Below are positions 40,063 to 40,117 of a DNA stretch of 40,117 bases, piece after piece (the first letter of the stretch is position 1; every line of letters begins with the position of its first letter). The stretch is taken from positions 1 through 40,117 of the forward strand of contig DISR01000051.1 in assembly GCA_002421825.1 (NCBI GenBank), in the 5' to 3' direction. The translations under genes and the position numbers were made by a program. Below the pieces are notes generated by a model. It did not search any database and was not told the DNA's origin. It was given only the letters and a program-made list of their open reading frames with translations. This stretch comes from Thiobacillus sp. UBA6205 (lineage in GTDB: Bacteria; Pseudomonadota; Gammaproteobacteria; Burkholderiales; Thiobacillaceae).

Positions 40063-40088
40063 AACGGCCTGCATCGCTGCAGGCCGTT
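40063..40088. terminator. Shared terminator hairpin between the GT41 gene and a tRNA gene
   Basis: Eleven-base stem AACGGCCTGCA-TCGC-TGCAGGCCGTT, 20 bases after the GT41 stop. On the minus strand it is followed by TTCTTTG, so the T-tail fits best as the terminator of the minus-strand tRNA; on the plus strand the tail (TTCGCATTC) is weak. Confidence 0.8.
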
Positions 40089-40095
40089 CGCATTC

Positions 40096-40117
40096 TGGTG
40101 GGTCGGGCGAGATTCGA
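40096..40117 (-). tRNA. 3' end of a tRNA gene (cut by window edge)
   Basis: The last 22 bases read, on the minus strand, TCGAAT-CTCGC-CCGACCC-A-CCA: T-loop end, T-stem 3' strand, acceptor 3' strand, discriminator A and encoded CCA. The acceptor 5' strand would be GGGTCGG. The 3' acceptor sequence CGACCCACCA is the same as in E. coli tRNA-Lys, so Lys is a candidate, but the anticodon is outside the window. Confidence 0.8.

Noticed and set aside
1..40117. CRISPR arrays, insertion sequences and phage genes
   Set aside because: No regularly spaced repeats, transposase-like frames or phage structural genes were seen on either strand.

Overview
The window looks like a chromosomal segment of a GC-rich chemolithotrophic sulfur-oxidising proteobacterium, most likely a betaproteobacterium of the Thiobacillus/Sulfuricella/Gallionellales kind. 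This assignment is an inference. It rests on the combination of cytoplasmic sulfite dehydrogenase genes (soeABC), the rhodanese-TusA-DsrE2 sulfur-carrier set, and thiosulfate-oxidation genes (soxXYZA plus a second soxX and soxA). No transposase, integrase, phage gene or CRISPR array was seen.

Layout. 1-1140: C-terminal part of valS. 1.2-3.7 kb: an unknown exported protein and an OmpP1/FadL outer-membrane protein. 3.9-5.1 kb: dsrE2, tusA and a single-domain rhodanese, all on the minus strand. 5.2-9.8 kb: soeA-soeB-soeC, the molybdenum sulfite-oxidising complex. 10.0-10.9 kb: a decayed TlpA-like thioredoxin gene and moaC (molybdenum cofactor synthesis). 10.9-12.3 kb: a BepA-like periplasmic protease. 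12.4-16.7 kb: the sox genes on the plus strand. A possible 26-codon leader ORF precedes soxX-soxY-soxZ-soxA-soxX2, which ends at a strong terminator; soxA2 follows separately. No soxB or soxCD is in the window.

16.9-33 kb: a long minus-strand run of surface-polysaccharide genes: glycosyltransferases, a WbsX-like protein, a GT9, a pyruvyltransferase-like protein, and a Wzm/Wzt ABC exporter. Many neighbours overlap by ATGA or GTGA. The stretch from about 24.83 to 28.27 kb is clearly poorer in GC, and one edge of it lies inside wzt, which suggests cassette exchange.

29.3-36.3 kb: the most unusual part. Two tandem genes encode very short type IV pilins (58 and 59 aa). Each sits behind sigma-54-type -24/-12 elements. 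The second is followed by a small secreted four-cysteine protein that resembles a detached pilin C-terminal domain. Upstream of the rest of the locus are a polytopic GT-C-like protein, an ABC-2 permease, an anchored protein with a pseudopilin-like tail, an ABC ATPase and a polyprenyl-type GT2. This recalls the split pilins of Geobacter and the PilG/H/I transporter of Myxococcus.

36.4-40.1 kb: a plus-strand FAD-dependent sugar-mutase/amine-oxidase-like protein and a TPR-GT41 (OGT/SPINDLY-like) glycosyltransferase. The window ends in the 3' part of a minus-strand tRNA gene.

How it may work together (inference): Sox and the sulfur-carrier proteins deliver sulfur from thiosulfate into the cell, Soe finishes oxidation of cytoplasmic sulfite, and MoaC supports the Mo cofactor that Soe needs. 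The rest of the window builds the cell surface: polysaccharide, its exporter, and short pili that may be glycosylated.
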